This document shows positions 46,959-55,457 of a stretch of DNA of 64,000 bases, piece after piece. A program made the position numbers and the translations under genes. The notes beneath the pieces were generated by a model. The model had not been told where the DNA came from and searched no databases. It was given only the letters and a program-made list of their open reading frames with translations. Position 1 is the stretch's first letter, and every line of letters starts with the position of its first letter. This stretch comes from Rhizobium sp. Pop5 (GTDB lineage Bacteria > Pseudomonadota > Alphaproteobacteria > Rhizobiales > Rhizobiaceae). The stretch is from positions 1,302,001-1,366,000 of the forward strand of contig NZ_CP099399.1 of assembly GCF_024721175.1 (NCBI RefSeq). Direction: 5' to 3'.

Positions 46959-47014
46959 AGCGTCGCGCCAGCGTCCCCGGTGGCACCTTCGCCGCCGGGA
47001 CGGGGAGAAGGACC

Positions 47015-47182
47015 ATGATCTATTCCGAAGAGAAATCCGGTGGTCTCGCGGTTCCGCTGATCGCCATCCTGCTGGCAATCGCCGGCATTCTTGCCGCGCT
47101 TGTCGCCACCGGCGGCGGCCATGACAGTGCCGCCGGCCGCGTCTGGGTTCCGCAGGCTCAACATCAGGGTTCGGTCAAATGA
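47015..47182 (+). CDS. Small membrane protein between DUF1236 and BA14K genes
   Basis: 55 residues, too short for a default search. One membrane helix ([20 protein letters not shown], about 12-31) and a short soluble tail. GGGGAGAAGG precedes the ATG. The stop overlaps the start of the BA14K gene (ATGA), so coupling is likely. No family recognised. Confidence 0.65.
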   Translation: MIYSEEKSGGLAVPLIAILLAIAGILAALVATGGGHDSAAGRVWVPQAQHQGSVK

Positions 47183-47769
47183 ACGCCGTCGCATCCGTTG
47201 CCTTTGGCGTCGTCAGCTCGGTTGGCGCCTGTATCGCCGCCGCATCCGTCGCATCCCACGTGGTGGCGGATTCCGAACCTCCTGCTTTCACGGATCTCTC
47301 GGCGCGTGATCTCTGGACAACGAAGCCGGTGAAAATCGATCCTCGGCAGCAGCACTATGAAAGAATTCCGCCGCTGTATTCCAGCTATGTCACCGAAGCG
47401 TCGGCTGTCACGAGATCAAAGGCGAAGCCGGAGCCTGTCTCCACGCCGAGCGAGCCCATGACATCGACGCCGAAACTTTCCGACGACCACCTTGTCTGGT
47501 GCGCGGAACGCTTCCACTCCTTCGATCCCGCAACCAACAGCTATCGATCCTATCGCGGCGAGATCCGCGAATGCTCTTCGCCGTTCCAGCGGAATGTCGC
47601 TGAGACCGATGAGCACATCGGCACGGCAAATGGGAAGGCGGCAGCCTGGTGTGCCGCTCGCTATAAGTCCTATCGTCCGGAAGACAATACCTACCAGCCA
47701 TGGGACGGACCGCGGCGCGTCTGCGATGCTCCGGGCATCGGTCAGAACCTGGTCGCGACGAGAAATTGA
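47179..47769 (+). CDS. BA14K-family protein with two repeats
   Basis: 196 residues. N-terminal hydrophobic segment ([20 protein letters not shown], about 9-28), a Pro/Ser linker and two BA14K domains: [19 protein letters not shown] with REC (about 105-135) and [19 protein letters not shown] with RRVC (about 157-185). BA14K proteins are lectin-like and immunoreactive in Brucella; here the two copies face each other with conserved Cys pairs. Membrane-attached or periplasmic. Confidence 0.85.
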   Translation: MNAVASVAFGVVSSVGACIAAASVASHVVADSEPPAFTDLSARDLWTTKPVKIDPRQQHYERIPPLYSSYVTEASAVTRSKAKPEPVSTPSEPMTSTPKLSDDHLVWCAERFHSFDPATNSYRSYRGEIRECSSPFQRNVAETDEHIGTANGKAAAWCAARYKSYRPEDNTYQPWDGPRRVCDAPGIGQNLVATRN

Positions 47770-47821
47770 TCATCGGCGGCGATCGGCGAGATGGGTACCA
47801 AAACGCACCCTTTGGACGGTC

Positions 47822-47833
47822 AGACCAAAGTCC
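47822..47833. promoter_or_regulatory. Weak GGACC-type palindrome, site D
   Basis: AGACCAAAGTCC, two mismatches; a loose EcfG-like CAAAC (47840) ... CGGTT (47862) follows with 17-base spacing. Both matches are weak. Confidence 0.3.
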
Positions 47834-47891
47834 ATGTCGCAAACGCTGCGGTTGTGATAGTCGGTTGCATTAGAAGGTTGGGAGATAAGGG

Positions 47892-48194
47892 ATGGCGACG
47901 CTGATCACAGACATCCAGCAGGCACAGACAAGGCTTCGGCTCTTGAGCCGGGCGGAGCGGGGAGCCCTGATCATCCGCATCCTCCACGAACTGAAGACGC
48001 ATCGGCAGGAGGTTCTCGGAAACGTGCCCGCCGAGCGCTGCGTCTGGATCGACAGGTTGATCGCTTCCGTTTCTTCGACCATATCCGAAATCGCCAACAT
48101 GCAGGACGGCGAATTCAATCGCGTTCTGAACGAGTTCGAAAAGCTCATGGCGACGCTCAACGGCATCCCGCACACGCCGAAGACAATTCACTGA
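47892..48194 (+). CDS. Small helical hypothetical protein
   Basis: 100 residues, all-alpha by composition, with QTRLRLLSRAERGALIIRILHELKTHR and DGEFNRVLNEFEKLMATLNG. No signal or membrane segment. Family not recognised. GGGAG-AAGG precedes the ATG. Weak palindrome D lies about 60 bases upstream. Convergent with phhA. Confidence 0.6.
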   Translation: MATLITDIQQAQTRLRLLSRAERGALIIRILHELKTHRQEVLGNVPAERCVWIDRLIASVSSTISEIANMQDGEFNRVLNEFEKLMATLNGIPHTPKTIH

Positions 48195-48263
48195 GACGTC
48201 GTCCAGAGTCTCCTGGAAAACCGGCAAAACTCGAATTTCCGCAGCCGCGCTGTTATCAGCGAT

Positions 48264-49055
48264 TCACGACGCCTTGGCCTCGAAAGTCGGGGCGAAATCA
48301 CCCAGCGATTTTGCCTTGAGGATCATGCCCTCGATATCCTGCTCTACGATCGCTTCGAGATCGGCGAAGCTGTCGATGACATAATAAATCGGCTGAAGGA
48401 TATCGATCCGGTAGGGTGTCCGGAGCACGCTCAAGAGATCGAATGGGCGGAATTCGCATGCCTTGCCTTCCATTGCAGCCTTCGCTTCGCTCGGAGACGA
48501 GACGATGCCTGCGCCGAAGCAACGGCGGCCCTGCGGCGTGTTGATCAGGCCGAATTCGACGGTGAACCAGAAGATCCGGAACAGATGCCATGAATAGCCC
48601 TTGCCGAGGCGGACCGCGGTCTCGCCGAAATGCCGGACGAAATTGGCGTAGCTCTGGTTGGTCAGCATCGGGCAGTGGCCGAAAACCTCGTGGAACAGGT
48701 CCGGTTCCTCGATGTAGTCGATATGCTCGCGCCTGCGCAGGAAGGTTGCAAGCGGGAATTTGCCTTGCGACAGAAGTTCATAAAAGCGCGAGGGCGGAAT
48801 GAGCGCCGGCACGCCTTCGACGCCGAAGCCGGTGGTCTCGGCCAGGCGCCGGTTCACATCGAGGAGCTGAGGCACCTTGTCCGGCGTCAGCCCCAGCATT
48901 TCGACGCCGTCCAGATATTCGCGGCAGGCGGTATCGGCCAGCAGCTTCATCTGACGCCGGTAGAGTTCACCCCAAATCGCATCTTCCTCAGGAGTATAGG
49001 GATACAAACCATCCGGGCCGGGTAGTTTGGCGGTGTAACTGCTTTCTTTGGTCAT
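48264..49055 (-). CDS. phhA: Phenylalanine 4-monooxygenase
   Basis: 263-residue bacterial, single-domain enzyme that hydroxylates phenylalanine to tyrosine using tetrahydropterin and iron. The iron ligands are in LFHEVFGHCPM (two His) and WFTVEFGLI (Glu). ATG 49055 with GGGAGGA 7 bases upstream is preferred; a longer frame starts at 49142. Feeds the homogentisate pathway encoded just downstream. Divergent from an Lrp-type regulator. Confidence 0.92.
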   Translation of the reverse strand: MTKESSYTAKLPGPDGLYPYTPEEDAIWGELYRRQMKLLADTACREYLDGVEMLGLTPDKVPQLLDVNRRLAETTGFGVEGVPALIPPSRFYELLSQGKFPLATFLRRREHIDYIEEPDLFHEVFGHCPMLTNQSYANFVRHFGETAVRLGKGYSWHLFRIFWFTVEFGLINTPQGRRCFGAGIVSSPSEAKAAMEGKACEFRPFDLLSVLRTPYRIDILQPIYYVIDSFADLEAIVEQDIEGMILKAKSLGDFAPTFEAKAS

Positions 49056-49134
49056 ATCTGATCCTCCCAGACGTGGCGATATTTCTGCCATTATGATCCG
49101 GGTTTGGAGGATTTTCTTTTCTTTCGTGCTGGAT

Positions 49135-49154
49135 TTTGCCATGCTGGTGGCAAA
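49135..49154. promoter_or_regulatory. Candidate Lrp-type operator between phhA and its regulator
   Basis: Inverted repeat TTTGCCA-N6-TGGCAAA (49135-49141 and 49148-49154) in the 113-base gap between the divergent phhA and Lrp genes. Confidence 0.5.
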
Positions 49155-49168
49155 TATTCCCGAATGAG

Positions 49169-49639
49169 ATGCGAAAAATGAAAGAACCTGGGAATTTTCG
49201 CCGCAAGCTTCTGCAACTCATCCAGGCCGATGGCAGCCTGTCGCTGGCAGACCTGGCGGAAAAGGCCGGCATGTCGCAGAGCTCGGCCTGGCGGAAGATC
49301 CAGGAGCTGGAAGCTGACGGCGTCATCCGCAAGCGCGTGACGCTGCTCGATCCCGGAAAACTCGATCTCAAGCTTTGCGTGATCGCTCATGTGACGCTGG
49401 AGGATCACCATGAAGAGGCGGTCGCCTCTTTCGCGTCTGTGGTGCTGGAGCGGCCTGAGATCATGGAGTGTTACGCCCTGTCGGGCGCCTTCGACTACAT
49501 GCTGAAGATCAGGGCGAGGGACGTGGAAAGCTACGAGGCCTTCATGACCCGCTACCTCATGCGCAACCCGCATGTGCGCACCGTCGTATCGAGCTTCGTG
49601 CTGCGCGAGCTGAAATTCTCGACCGAACTGCCGCTCTGA
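49169..49639 (+). CDS. Lrp/AsnC transcriptional regulator 1
   Basis: 156 residues from ATG 49169 (ATG 49178 also possible). An N-terminal helix-turn-helix (SLSLADLAEKAGMSQSSAWRKIQELEADGVI) and a C-terminal RAM ligand/oligomerisation domain (ECYALSGAFDYMLKIRARDVESYEAFM). Divergent from phhA, so probably controls it in response to an aromatic amino acid. Confidence 0.88.
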   Translation: MRKMKEPGNFRRKLLQLIQADGSLSLADLAEKAGMSQSSAWRKIQELEADGVIRKRVTLLDPGKLDLKLCVIAHVTLEDHHEEAVASFASVVLERPEIMECYALSGAFDYMLKIRARDVESYEAFMTRYLMRNPHVRTVVSSFVLRELKFSTELPL

Positions 49640-49665
49640 CGTTTGTCGCCCGACTGCGCGCGCAT

Positions 49666-50166
49666 TTATCGAGCATGGTCGCCACGAGAGCTGCCCGGCA
49701 TGTGTATCGGAAAGCCTTCGAATGTCTTGAGCGTATCAAGCACGATCGACGTCTTCACGTGCTGCACGGATTCATGGGGCAACAGAACATCGTTGACGAA
49801 TTTTGAAAGGTCGGCGAGCCCACGGGTCGCGACCTTCAGGTGATAGTCCATTTCGCCGGTCAGCGCATAGGCTTCCAGAACTTCCGGCAACCCATTGATC
49901 AACTGCGAAAACCGGCGGGCATTGTCTCTGTTATGGGTAGCAAGGGTCACGGAAATGACCACCAGCATATCGAGGCCCAGTTTCTGTTGATCGAGGTAAG
50001 CCCGGTAGCTGCGAATATATCCTTCGGACTCCAATCTCGTGCGCCGGCGCGAGCATTGCGAGGGTGAAAGTGCGATCCGCTCGCCCAGCTCGTTGTTCGT
50101 CAAACGGCCGTCCTTCTGGAGTTCCTGAAGCAGGCGCAAATCCAGTTTATCGAGCTGTTCATCCAT
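49666..50166 (-). CDS. Lrp/AsnC transcriptional regulator 2
   Basis: 166 residues. Helix-turn-helix at about 20-50 (RLTNNELGERIALSPSQCSRRRTRLESEGYI) and RAM domain (EAYALTGEMDYHLKVATRGLADLSKFV). Divergent from hppD; probably activates or represses the homogentisate genes. It is convergent with regulator 1, which suggests duplication and specialisation. Confidence 0.88.
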   Translation of the reverse strand: MDEQLDKLDLRLLQELQKDGRLTNNELGERIALSPSQCSRRRTRLESEGYIRSYRAYLDQQKLGLDMLVVISVTLATHNRDNARRFSQLINGLPEVLEAYALTGEMDYHLKVATRGLADLSKFVNDVLLPHESVQHVKTSIVLDTLKTFEGFPIHMPGSSRGDHAR

Positions 50167-50226
50167 TGCGCAAAATCCTAAATATGCTCACGAACCGTGC
50201 ATAATATCTTCTTAGCGCGTAAAGAA

Positions 50227-50241
50227 TGCAAGTACTTTGCA
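50227..50241. promoter_or_regulatory. Candidate operator between Lrp 2 and hppD
   Basis: TGCAAGTACTTTGCA, an imperfect palindrome; ACTTTGC recurs 23 bases further on (50257-50263), consistent with an Lrp-like multimer contacting one DNA face. Confidence 0.4.
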
Positions 50242-50295
50242 CGCGTTTTGGGCCACACTTTGCGCAGTCAAAGTCCAGTCTTCGAGGAGGAGAAA

Positions 50296-51405
50296 ATGGG
50301 CCCTTTCCCGCATGATGCGCCGCCGTCGGAAATCACCGCCGATAACCCGGCCGGCACCGACGGTTTCGAATTCGTCGAATTCGCTCATCCTGAGCCCGAA
50401 AAGCTCAGCGAGCTCTTCACACGCATGGGCTATATCGAGGTCGCCAGGCACAAGACGAAGGACATCACCGTCTGGCGCCAGGGTGACATCAACTATGTCC
50501 TGAACGCTGAAGCTGGCAGCCACGGCGCACGTTTCGTCGCCAATCATGGTCCCTGCGCCCCGTCAATGGCTTGGCGCGTTGTCGATGCCAGGCACGCCTT
50601 CGATCACGCCGTGTCGAAAGGCGCCGTTCCCTACGAGGGGGGCGACAAGGTGCTCGATGTCCCGGCAATTGTCGGCATTGGCGGCTCGCTGCTCTATTTC
50701 GTCGAGACCTATGGGGCAAAGGGATCAGCCTACGATGTCGAGTTCGACTGGCTCGGCGAGCGCAACCCGCGCCCGGAGGGGATCGGCTTCTATTATCTCG
50801 ACCACCTGACGCACAATGTCTTCCGTGGCAACATGGACAAGTGGTGGGACTTCTACCGCAACCTGTTCAATTTCAAGCAGATCCACTTCTTCGATATCGA
50901 TGGGCGTATCACCGGTCTGGTGAGCCGTGCCATTACGTCGCCCTGCGGCAAGATCCGCATTCCGCTGAATGAATCGAAGGACGATACGAGCCAGATCGAG
51001 GAATATCTGAAGAAGTATAACGGCGAGGGCATCCAGCACATCGCCGTTGGCACGGAGGATATCTACGCGGCGACCGATCGGCTTGCCGATAATGGTCTGC
51101 GCTTCATGCCGGGTCCTCCGGAGACCTATTACGATATGTCCTATGAACGGGTGAACGGCCATAGCGAGCCAATCGAACGCATGAAGAAGCACGGCATTCT
51201 CATCGACGGTGAAGGCGTGGTGAATGGCGGCATGACGAAAATCCTGCTCCAGATCTTCTCCAAGACCGTGATCGGCCCGATCTTCTTCGAATTCATCCAG
51301 CGCAAGGGCGACGAGGGCTTCGGCGAGGGCAATTTCCGCGCGCTTTTCGAGTCGATCGAAGCCGATCAGATCAAGCGTGGTGTCATCGGTACTGCAGCGG
51401 AGTAA
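50296..51405 (+). CDS. hppD: 4-hydroxyphenylpyruvate dioxygenase
   Basis: Converts 4-hydroxyphenylpyruvate to homogentisate. 369 residues from ATG 50296, with GAGGAGGAG upstream. Iron ligands fit His173 (DHLTHNV), His248 (GIQHIAVGT) and Glu332 (FFEFIQR). First gene of the homogentisate operon; hmgA follows after 69 bases. Confidence 0.95.
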   Translation: MGPFPHDAPPSEITADNPAGTDGFEFVEFAHPEPEKLSELFTRMGYIEVARHKTKDITVWRQGDINYVLNAEAGSHGARFVANHGPCAPSMAWRVVDARHAFDHAVSKGAVPYEGGDKVLDVPAIVGIGGSLLYFVETYGAKGSAYDVEFDWLGERNPRPEGIGFYYLDHLTHNVFRGNMDKWWDFYRNLFNFKQIHFFDIDGRITGLVSRAITSPCGKIRIPLNESKDDTSQIEEYLKKYNGEGIQHIAVGTEDIYAATDRLADNGLRFMPGPPETYYDMSYERVNGHSEPIERMKKHGILIDGEGVVNGGMTKILLQIFSKTVIGPIFFEFIQRKGDEGFGEGNFRALFESIEADQIKRGVIGTAAE

Positions 51406-51474
51406 ACTCTCGAACAATCCCGCGCGTCCGAAAGGGCGCGCGGCGTTCAGGAGTTTTCGGGGAGGAGTTGAGCA

Positions 51475-52836
51475 ATGGACCAGACATCGATCCAGGCTTC
51501 CGAGGGCGAAGCCGCGACAACAAACAAGCTGAGATATATGCCGGGGTTCGGCAATGACTTCGAAACGGAGTCGCTTGCCCGCGCCTTGCCGCAGGGCCAG
51601 AACAGCCCGCAGAAATGCAATTACGGTCTTTATGCCGAGCAGCTTTCCGGCTCGCCCTTCACCGCGCCGCGCGGGACGAACGAAAGATCCTGGCTTTATC
51701 GCATTCGCCCGAGCGTGCGTCACACCCGTCGCTTTTCGAATGCTTCCTATCCGTTCTGGAAAAGCGCGCCCTGCCTGGATGATCATTCGCTTCCGCTCGG
51801 CCAGCTCCGCTGGAATCCCATCCCGGCGCCTGATGAGAAGCTGACCTTTCTTCAAGGCGCGCGGACAATGACGACGGCAGGCGATGTCACAACTCAGGTC
51901 GGTATGTCGGCGCATGCCTACATCTTTAATGAAGACATGGTCGACGACTACTTTTTCAACGCCGACGGCGAGCTGCTGATCGTGCCGCAGCTCGGCGCTA
52001 TCCGGGTGTTCACCGAGATGGGCATCATGGACGTCGAGCCTCTGGAAATATGCCTCATCCCGCGCGGCATGATGTTCAAGATTATGCGCAATGGCGAGCA
52101 GGCGGTCTGGCGCGGCTATATATGCGAGAACTACGGCGCGAAATTCACATTGCCGGATCGCGGGCCGATCGGCGCGAACTGCCTGGCGAACCCGCGCGAT
52201 TTCAAGACGCCCGTTGCCGCCTTCGAGGACAAGGAACAGCCTTGCCGCGTGCATGTGAAATGGTGCGGGAAGTTCTATGTCACCGAGATCGGTCACTCGC
52301 CCCTCGATGTGGTGGCCTGGCACGGCAACTATGCGCCTTACAAATACGACCTCAGGACTTTTTCTCCCGTCGGCGCGATCAGCTTCGACCATCCCGATCC
52401 GTCGATCTTTTCTGTGCTGACCGCCCCGACCGAAGATGCCGGCACGGCCAATGTCGATTTCGTCATCTTTCCGCCGCGCTGGCTGGTGGCCGAGCACACT
52501 TTCCGTCCGCCCTGGTATCATCGCAACATCATGAGCGAGTTCATGGGCCTGATCCACGGTCAGTATGACGCCAAGGAGGAGGGCTTCGTGCCTGGTGGTA
52601 TGAGCCTGCACAACATGATGCTTGCGCACGGGCCGGACGCGCTTGCCTTTGAAAAGGCATCCAATGCCGAACTCAAGCCCGTGAAACTCGATAATACCAT
52701 GGCCTTCATGTTCGAGACCCGATACCCGCAGCAACTGACGAAGTATGCCGCCGAGCTTGAAACGCTGCAGGATGATTATCTCGAGTGCTGGGACGGCCTG
52801 GAGCGCAGGTTCGACGGAACCCCCGGCATCAAGTGA
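51475..52836 (+). CDS. hmgA: Homogentisate 1,2-dioxygenase
   Basis: 453 residues, the usual length; opens the homogentisate ring to maleylacetoacetate using Fe(II). N-terminal [12 protein letters not shown] and the metal site [14 protein letters not shown] plus GGMSLHNMM (two His and one Glu) are present. GGGGAGG precedes the ATG. Operon with fahA 28 bases on. Confidence 0.96.
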   Translation: MDQTSIQASEGEAATTNKLRYMPGFGNDFETESLARALPQGQNSPQKCNYGLYAEQLSGSPFTAPRGTNERSWLYRIRPSVRHTRRFSNASYPFWKSAPCLDDHSLPLGQLRWNPIPAPDEKLTFLQGARTMTTAGDVTTQVGMSAHAYIFNEDMVDDYFFNADGELLIVPQLGAIRVFTEMGIMDVEPLEICLIPRGMMFKIMRNGEQAVWRGYICENYGAKFTLPDRGPIGANCLANPRDFKTPVAAFEDKEQPCRVHVKWCGKFYVTEIGHSPLDVVAWHGNYAPYKYDLRTFSPVGAISFDHPDPSIFSVLTAPTEDAGTANVDFVIFPPRWLVAEHTFRPPWYHRNIMSEFMGLIHGQYDAKEEGFVPGGMSLHNMMLAHGPDALAFEKASNAELKPVKLDNTMAFMFETRYPQQLTKYAAELETLQDDYLECWDGLERRFDGTPGIK

Positions 52837-52864
52837 TGGCATCCTCCGGCACTGGAATTGAGAT

Positions 52865-53890
52865 ATGAAGCTCGCGACTTTGAAGGACTCCACCAGGGAC
52901 GGCCGGCTCGTCGTCGTGTCCCGCGATCTCACGCGCTGCTCCGAGGTCGGTCACATCGCCCGCACTCTGCAGGCGGCGCTCGATGACTGGGAGCATGTGG
53001 CTCCAAGACTTGAGCAGGTCGCCGAAGGCATCGAGACCGGCGCCCAGCCGACGACGCGCTTTCACGAACATGACGCCGCATCGCCTCTGCCGCGGGCCTA
53101 TCAGTGGGCTGACGGTTCGGCCTACGTCAACCATGTCGAACTTGTGCGTAGGGCACGCGGCGCCGAGATGCCGGCAAGCTTCTGGACCGATTCGCTGATG
53201 TATCAAGGCGGTTCGGACGGATTCCTCGCGCCGCGCGACCCGATCCTGGCGGCCGACGAGGCCTACGGGATCGACATGGAGGGCGAGGTCGCCGTTATCA
53301 CCGGCGACGTGGCGATGGGCTCCGGGCCGGAAGCAGCGCGCAACGCGATCCGCCTGGTGATGCTCGTCAACGACGTCTCGCTACGCGGCCTCATACCGGA
53401 TGAACTGGCCAAGGGATTCGGTTTCTTCCAGTCGAAGCCCGCATCGGCATTTTCTCCGGTCGCGGTTACGCCGGATGAGCTCGGCGCGGCGTGGGACGGC
53501 GGCAAACTGCATCTGCCACTGCTCGTGAGCTTGAACGGTACGGCATTCGGCAAGGCGAATGCCGGCATCGACATGACCTTCGATTTCCGCCAGTTGATCG
53601 CCCATGCCGCCAAGACCCGCAATCTCGTCGCCGGCACGATCATCGGCTCGGGAACGGTTTCCAACAAGCTGGACGGCGGCCCGGGCAGGCCGGTGGAGGA
53701 GGGCGGAGACGGCTATTCCTGCATTGCCGAACTCAGGGTGATCGAGGCCATTGAGACCGGATCGACGAAGACACCCTTCATGCGGTTCGGGGATCGGGTT
53801 CGCATCGAAATGAAGGATCATGCCGGCCATTCCATCTTCGGGGCGATCGAGCAGACGGTCGAAAAATACGCGGGAGCCGGAGGGAAATGA
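52865..53890 (+). CDS. fahA: Fumarylacetoacetase
   Basis: 341 residues of the short bacterial form; cleaves fumarylacetoacetate to fumarate and acetoacetate. The FAH-domain metal site is in EGEVAVITGDVAMG and MLVNDVSLRGL; the GTIIGSGTVSN block is conserved. Its stop overlaps the maiA start (ATGA). Confidence 0.93.
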   Translation: MKLATLKDSTRDGRLVVVSRDLTRCSEVGHIARTLQAALDDWEHVAPRLEQVAEGIETGAQPTTRFHEHDAASPLPRAYQWADGSAYVNHVELVRRARGAEMPASFWTDSLMYQGGSDGFLAPRDPILAADEAYGIDMEGEVAVITGDVAMGSGPEAARNAIRLVMLVNDVSLRGLIPDELAKGFGFFQSKPASAFSPVAVTPDELGAAWDGGKLHLPLLVSLNGTAFGKANAGIDMTFDFRQLIAHAAKTRNLVAGTIIGSGTVSNKLDGGPGRPVEEGGDGYSCIAELRVIEAIETGSTKTPFMRFGDRVRIEMKDHAGHSIFGAIEQTVEKYAGAGGK

Positions 53891-54543
53891 GCGAGGTCGT
53901 TCTCTACGATTACTGGAGATCGTCCGCGAGCTACCGCGTCCGCATCGCGCTCAATCTCTTGGGCATCGACTATAAGACGGTCCCCGTCAACTTGCTGGAA
54001 GGGGCGCATCGGAAGCCGGATTATCTCAAGATCAATCCGCAGGGCTTCGTGCCGACATTGGTGATCGACGGGAGGATACTGACGCAGTCGTTGGCAATCA
54101 TCGAGTACCTGGCCGAGGCCCGGCCTGAATGCGGATTGCTGCCACCTGACATCGTCGACCGCCAGAAAGTCCGCGCCCTCGCATATGCCGTCGCCATGGA
54201 CATCCATCCGATCTGCAACATGCATGTCGTGTCGCATATCGCGACGATGACCGAGAAGGCTGACGCCCGCGAGGACTGGATGAAGCACTTCATCGCGAAC
54301 GGACTGCGCAAACTGGAAGCCATGATCGGGGACGGCGATGACACATTCAGCTTTGGCGACGCGCCGACCATGGCGGACCTCTGCCTTGTTCCCCAGGTCT
54401 ACAACGCTCGCCGCTGGGGCGTGGATATGACCGATTTCAAGCGCATCGACGACATCGACGGCAGATGCGCCGAACTGCCGGCCTTCCAGGCGGCGCATCC
54501 CGATCGAGCAGCAGAGAATTCATTGCCGGCAGCAACTCATTAG
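53887..54543 (+). CDS. maiA: Maleylacetoacetate isomerase (zeta-class GST)
   Basis: 218 residues; isomerises maleylacetoacetate to fumarylacetoacetate with glutathione. The SSASYRVRIAL motif corresponds to SSCSxRVRIAL, with the cysteine replaced by alanine as in other rhizobial copies; the catalytic serine is kept. Last gene of the operon, coupled to fahA. Confidence 0.93.
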   Translation: MSEVVLYDYWRSSASYRVRIALNLLGIDYKTVPVNLLEGAHRKPDYLKINPQGFVPTLVIDGRILTQSLAIIEYLAEARPECGLLPPDIVDRQKVRALAYAVAMDIHPICNMHVVSHIATMTEKADAREDWMKHFIANGLRKLEAMIGDGDDTFSFGDAPTMADLCLVPQVYNARRWGVDMTDFKRIDDIDGRCAELPAFQAAHPDRAAENSLPAATH

Positions 54544-54570
54544 AGCGAGTCCGACGGCTGGACGGTGTGA

Positions 54571-55041
54571 TTATGCGTCCCGCCATGAAGAGAATATCGC
54601 AGCCTGGCCCAACCGTTTTCCGGTTTCATCGATGAGCTGCCAGACGGTCACATTCTCGATCCAGAAACGACGTCCCGATTTCGCGATCCTGACACCACGC
54701 CCATTCTCGACAAAACCATCGCGCGTGACCGCATCCAGCAGCCGCTGACGCTCGGCCCGATCGGGCTGCTCGGCCGAAAGCCGCGAAGGCAGCGCGGTGA
54801 ATTCCTCCCAGCTATATTCGAAACAGGTCTGCGCGGTCCGGTTCGCGTAGATGAAGCGCGGGTCGGGCTCGGTATTGTGAGCGAGAACCACGAAGGGCGC
54901 GTCATCGTAAAGCCAGTCAGGGCCTTGACCGCCGTGGAGGAGCGGACGGCCGACGATGCGGGCATAGCTTCCGGTGAGGAGGGAGAAGAAATCCGCGTCG
55001 TTCCTGAGGTCGAGGGCGTGATTGTCATAAATAGAGGTCAC
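54571..55041 (-). CDS. MEKHLA domain (PAS-like) protein
   Basis: 156 residues. DDAPFVVLAHNTEPDPRFIYANRTAQTCFEYSWEEFTALPSRLSAE is the MEKHLA/PAS core; the FWIENVTVWQLIDE end is also typical. These are small sensors or modulators of unknown ligand. Its start overlaps the previous small secreted gene by 17 bases on the same strand, so the two are co-transcribed. Confidence 0.8.
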   Translation of the reverse strand: MTSIYDNHALDLRNDADFFSLLTGSYARIVGRPLLHGGQGPDWLYDDAPFVVLAHNTEPDPRFIYANRTAQTCFEYSWEEFTALPSRLSAEQPDRAERQRLLDAVTRDGFVENGRGVRIAKSGRRFWIENVTVWQLIDETGKRLGQAAIFSSWRDA

Positions 55042-55225
55042 GGAATGTCTCTTTGGTCAAATGATCCGCTGCGATGTAGCCATGCCGATTGTTTTTCACG
55101 ATGGGCAGGCAATCGCTTGTCCACTCGCCATTCAAACTCGAAACCTTTTCCTGAGAAAAGGCCGTGGTCGGAGCAGTCAAGGCAAGCAGACATATTCCGG
55201 CGTAGAGATAGTGAACCAGGGTCAT
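55025..55225 (-). CDS. Small secreted protein
   Basis: 66 residues from ATG 55225 (GGGAGAGG upstream). Signal peptide (HYLYAGICLLALTAPTTAFSQ) and a short mature part with GEWTSDCLPIVKNN. It looks like the N-terminal part of a longer secreted family and may be truncated. Last 17 bases overlap the MEKHLA gene start. Confidence 0.55.
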   Translation of the reverse strand: MTLVHYLYAGICLLALTAPTTAFSQEKVSSLNGEWTSDCLPIVKNNRHGYIAADHLTKETFRDLYL

Positions 55226-55383
55226 CAGAGCCTCTCCCGATGGGGACTTCGAATTCCATGGACATAACAATATCGGCCCAATTATGAACGCTATGCTTGT
55301 GTTATGCGGCACGGCCCTATGGTGCGCTCAGTGACAAGGAATCGATCTTGTCGATGAAATCGCGAAAGGCGATCAGCCCGGTT

Positions 55384-55418
55384 CGCAAAATATAAGAGGC
55401 CCGGCTGCCCGGACCTCT
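55384..55418 (-). terminator. Intrinsic terminator of nrdJ
   Basis: Read on the minus strand, a 10-bp stem (AGAGG-TCCGG arm with one mismatch) around GCAG is followed by TATATTTT. It lies 40 bases past the nrdJ stop. Confidence 0.7.
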
Positions 55419-55457
55419 CATGATGTTGTTTTCAGATATGAAGGGCAAGCTCAGCTA

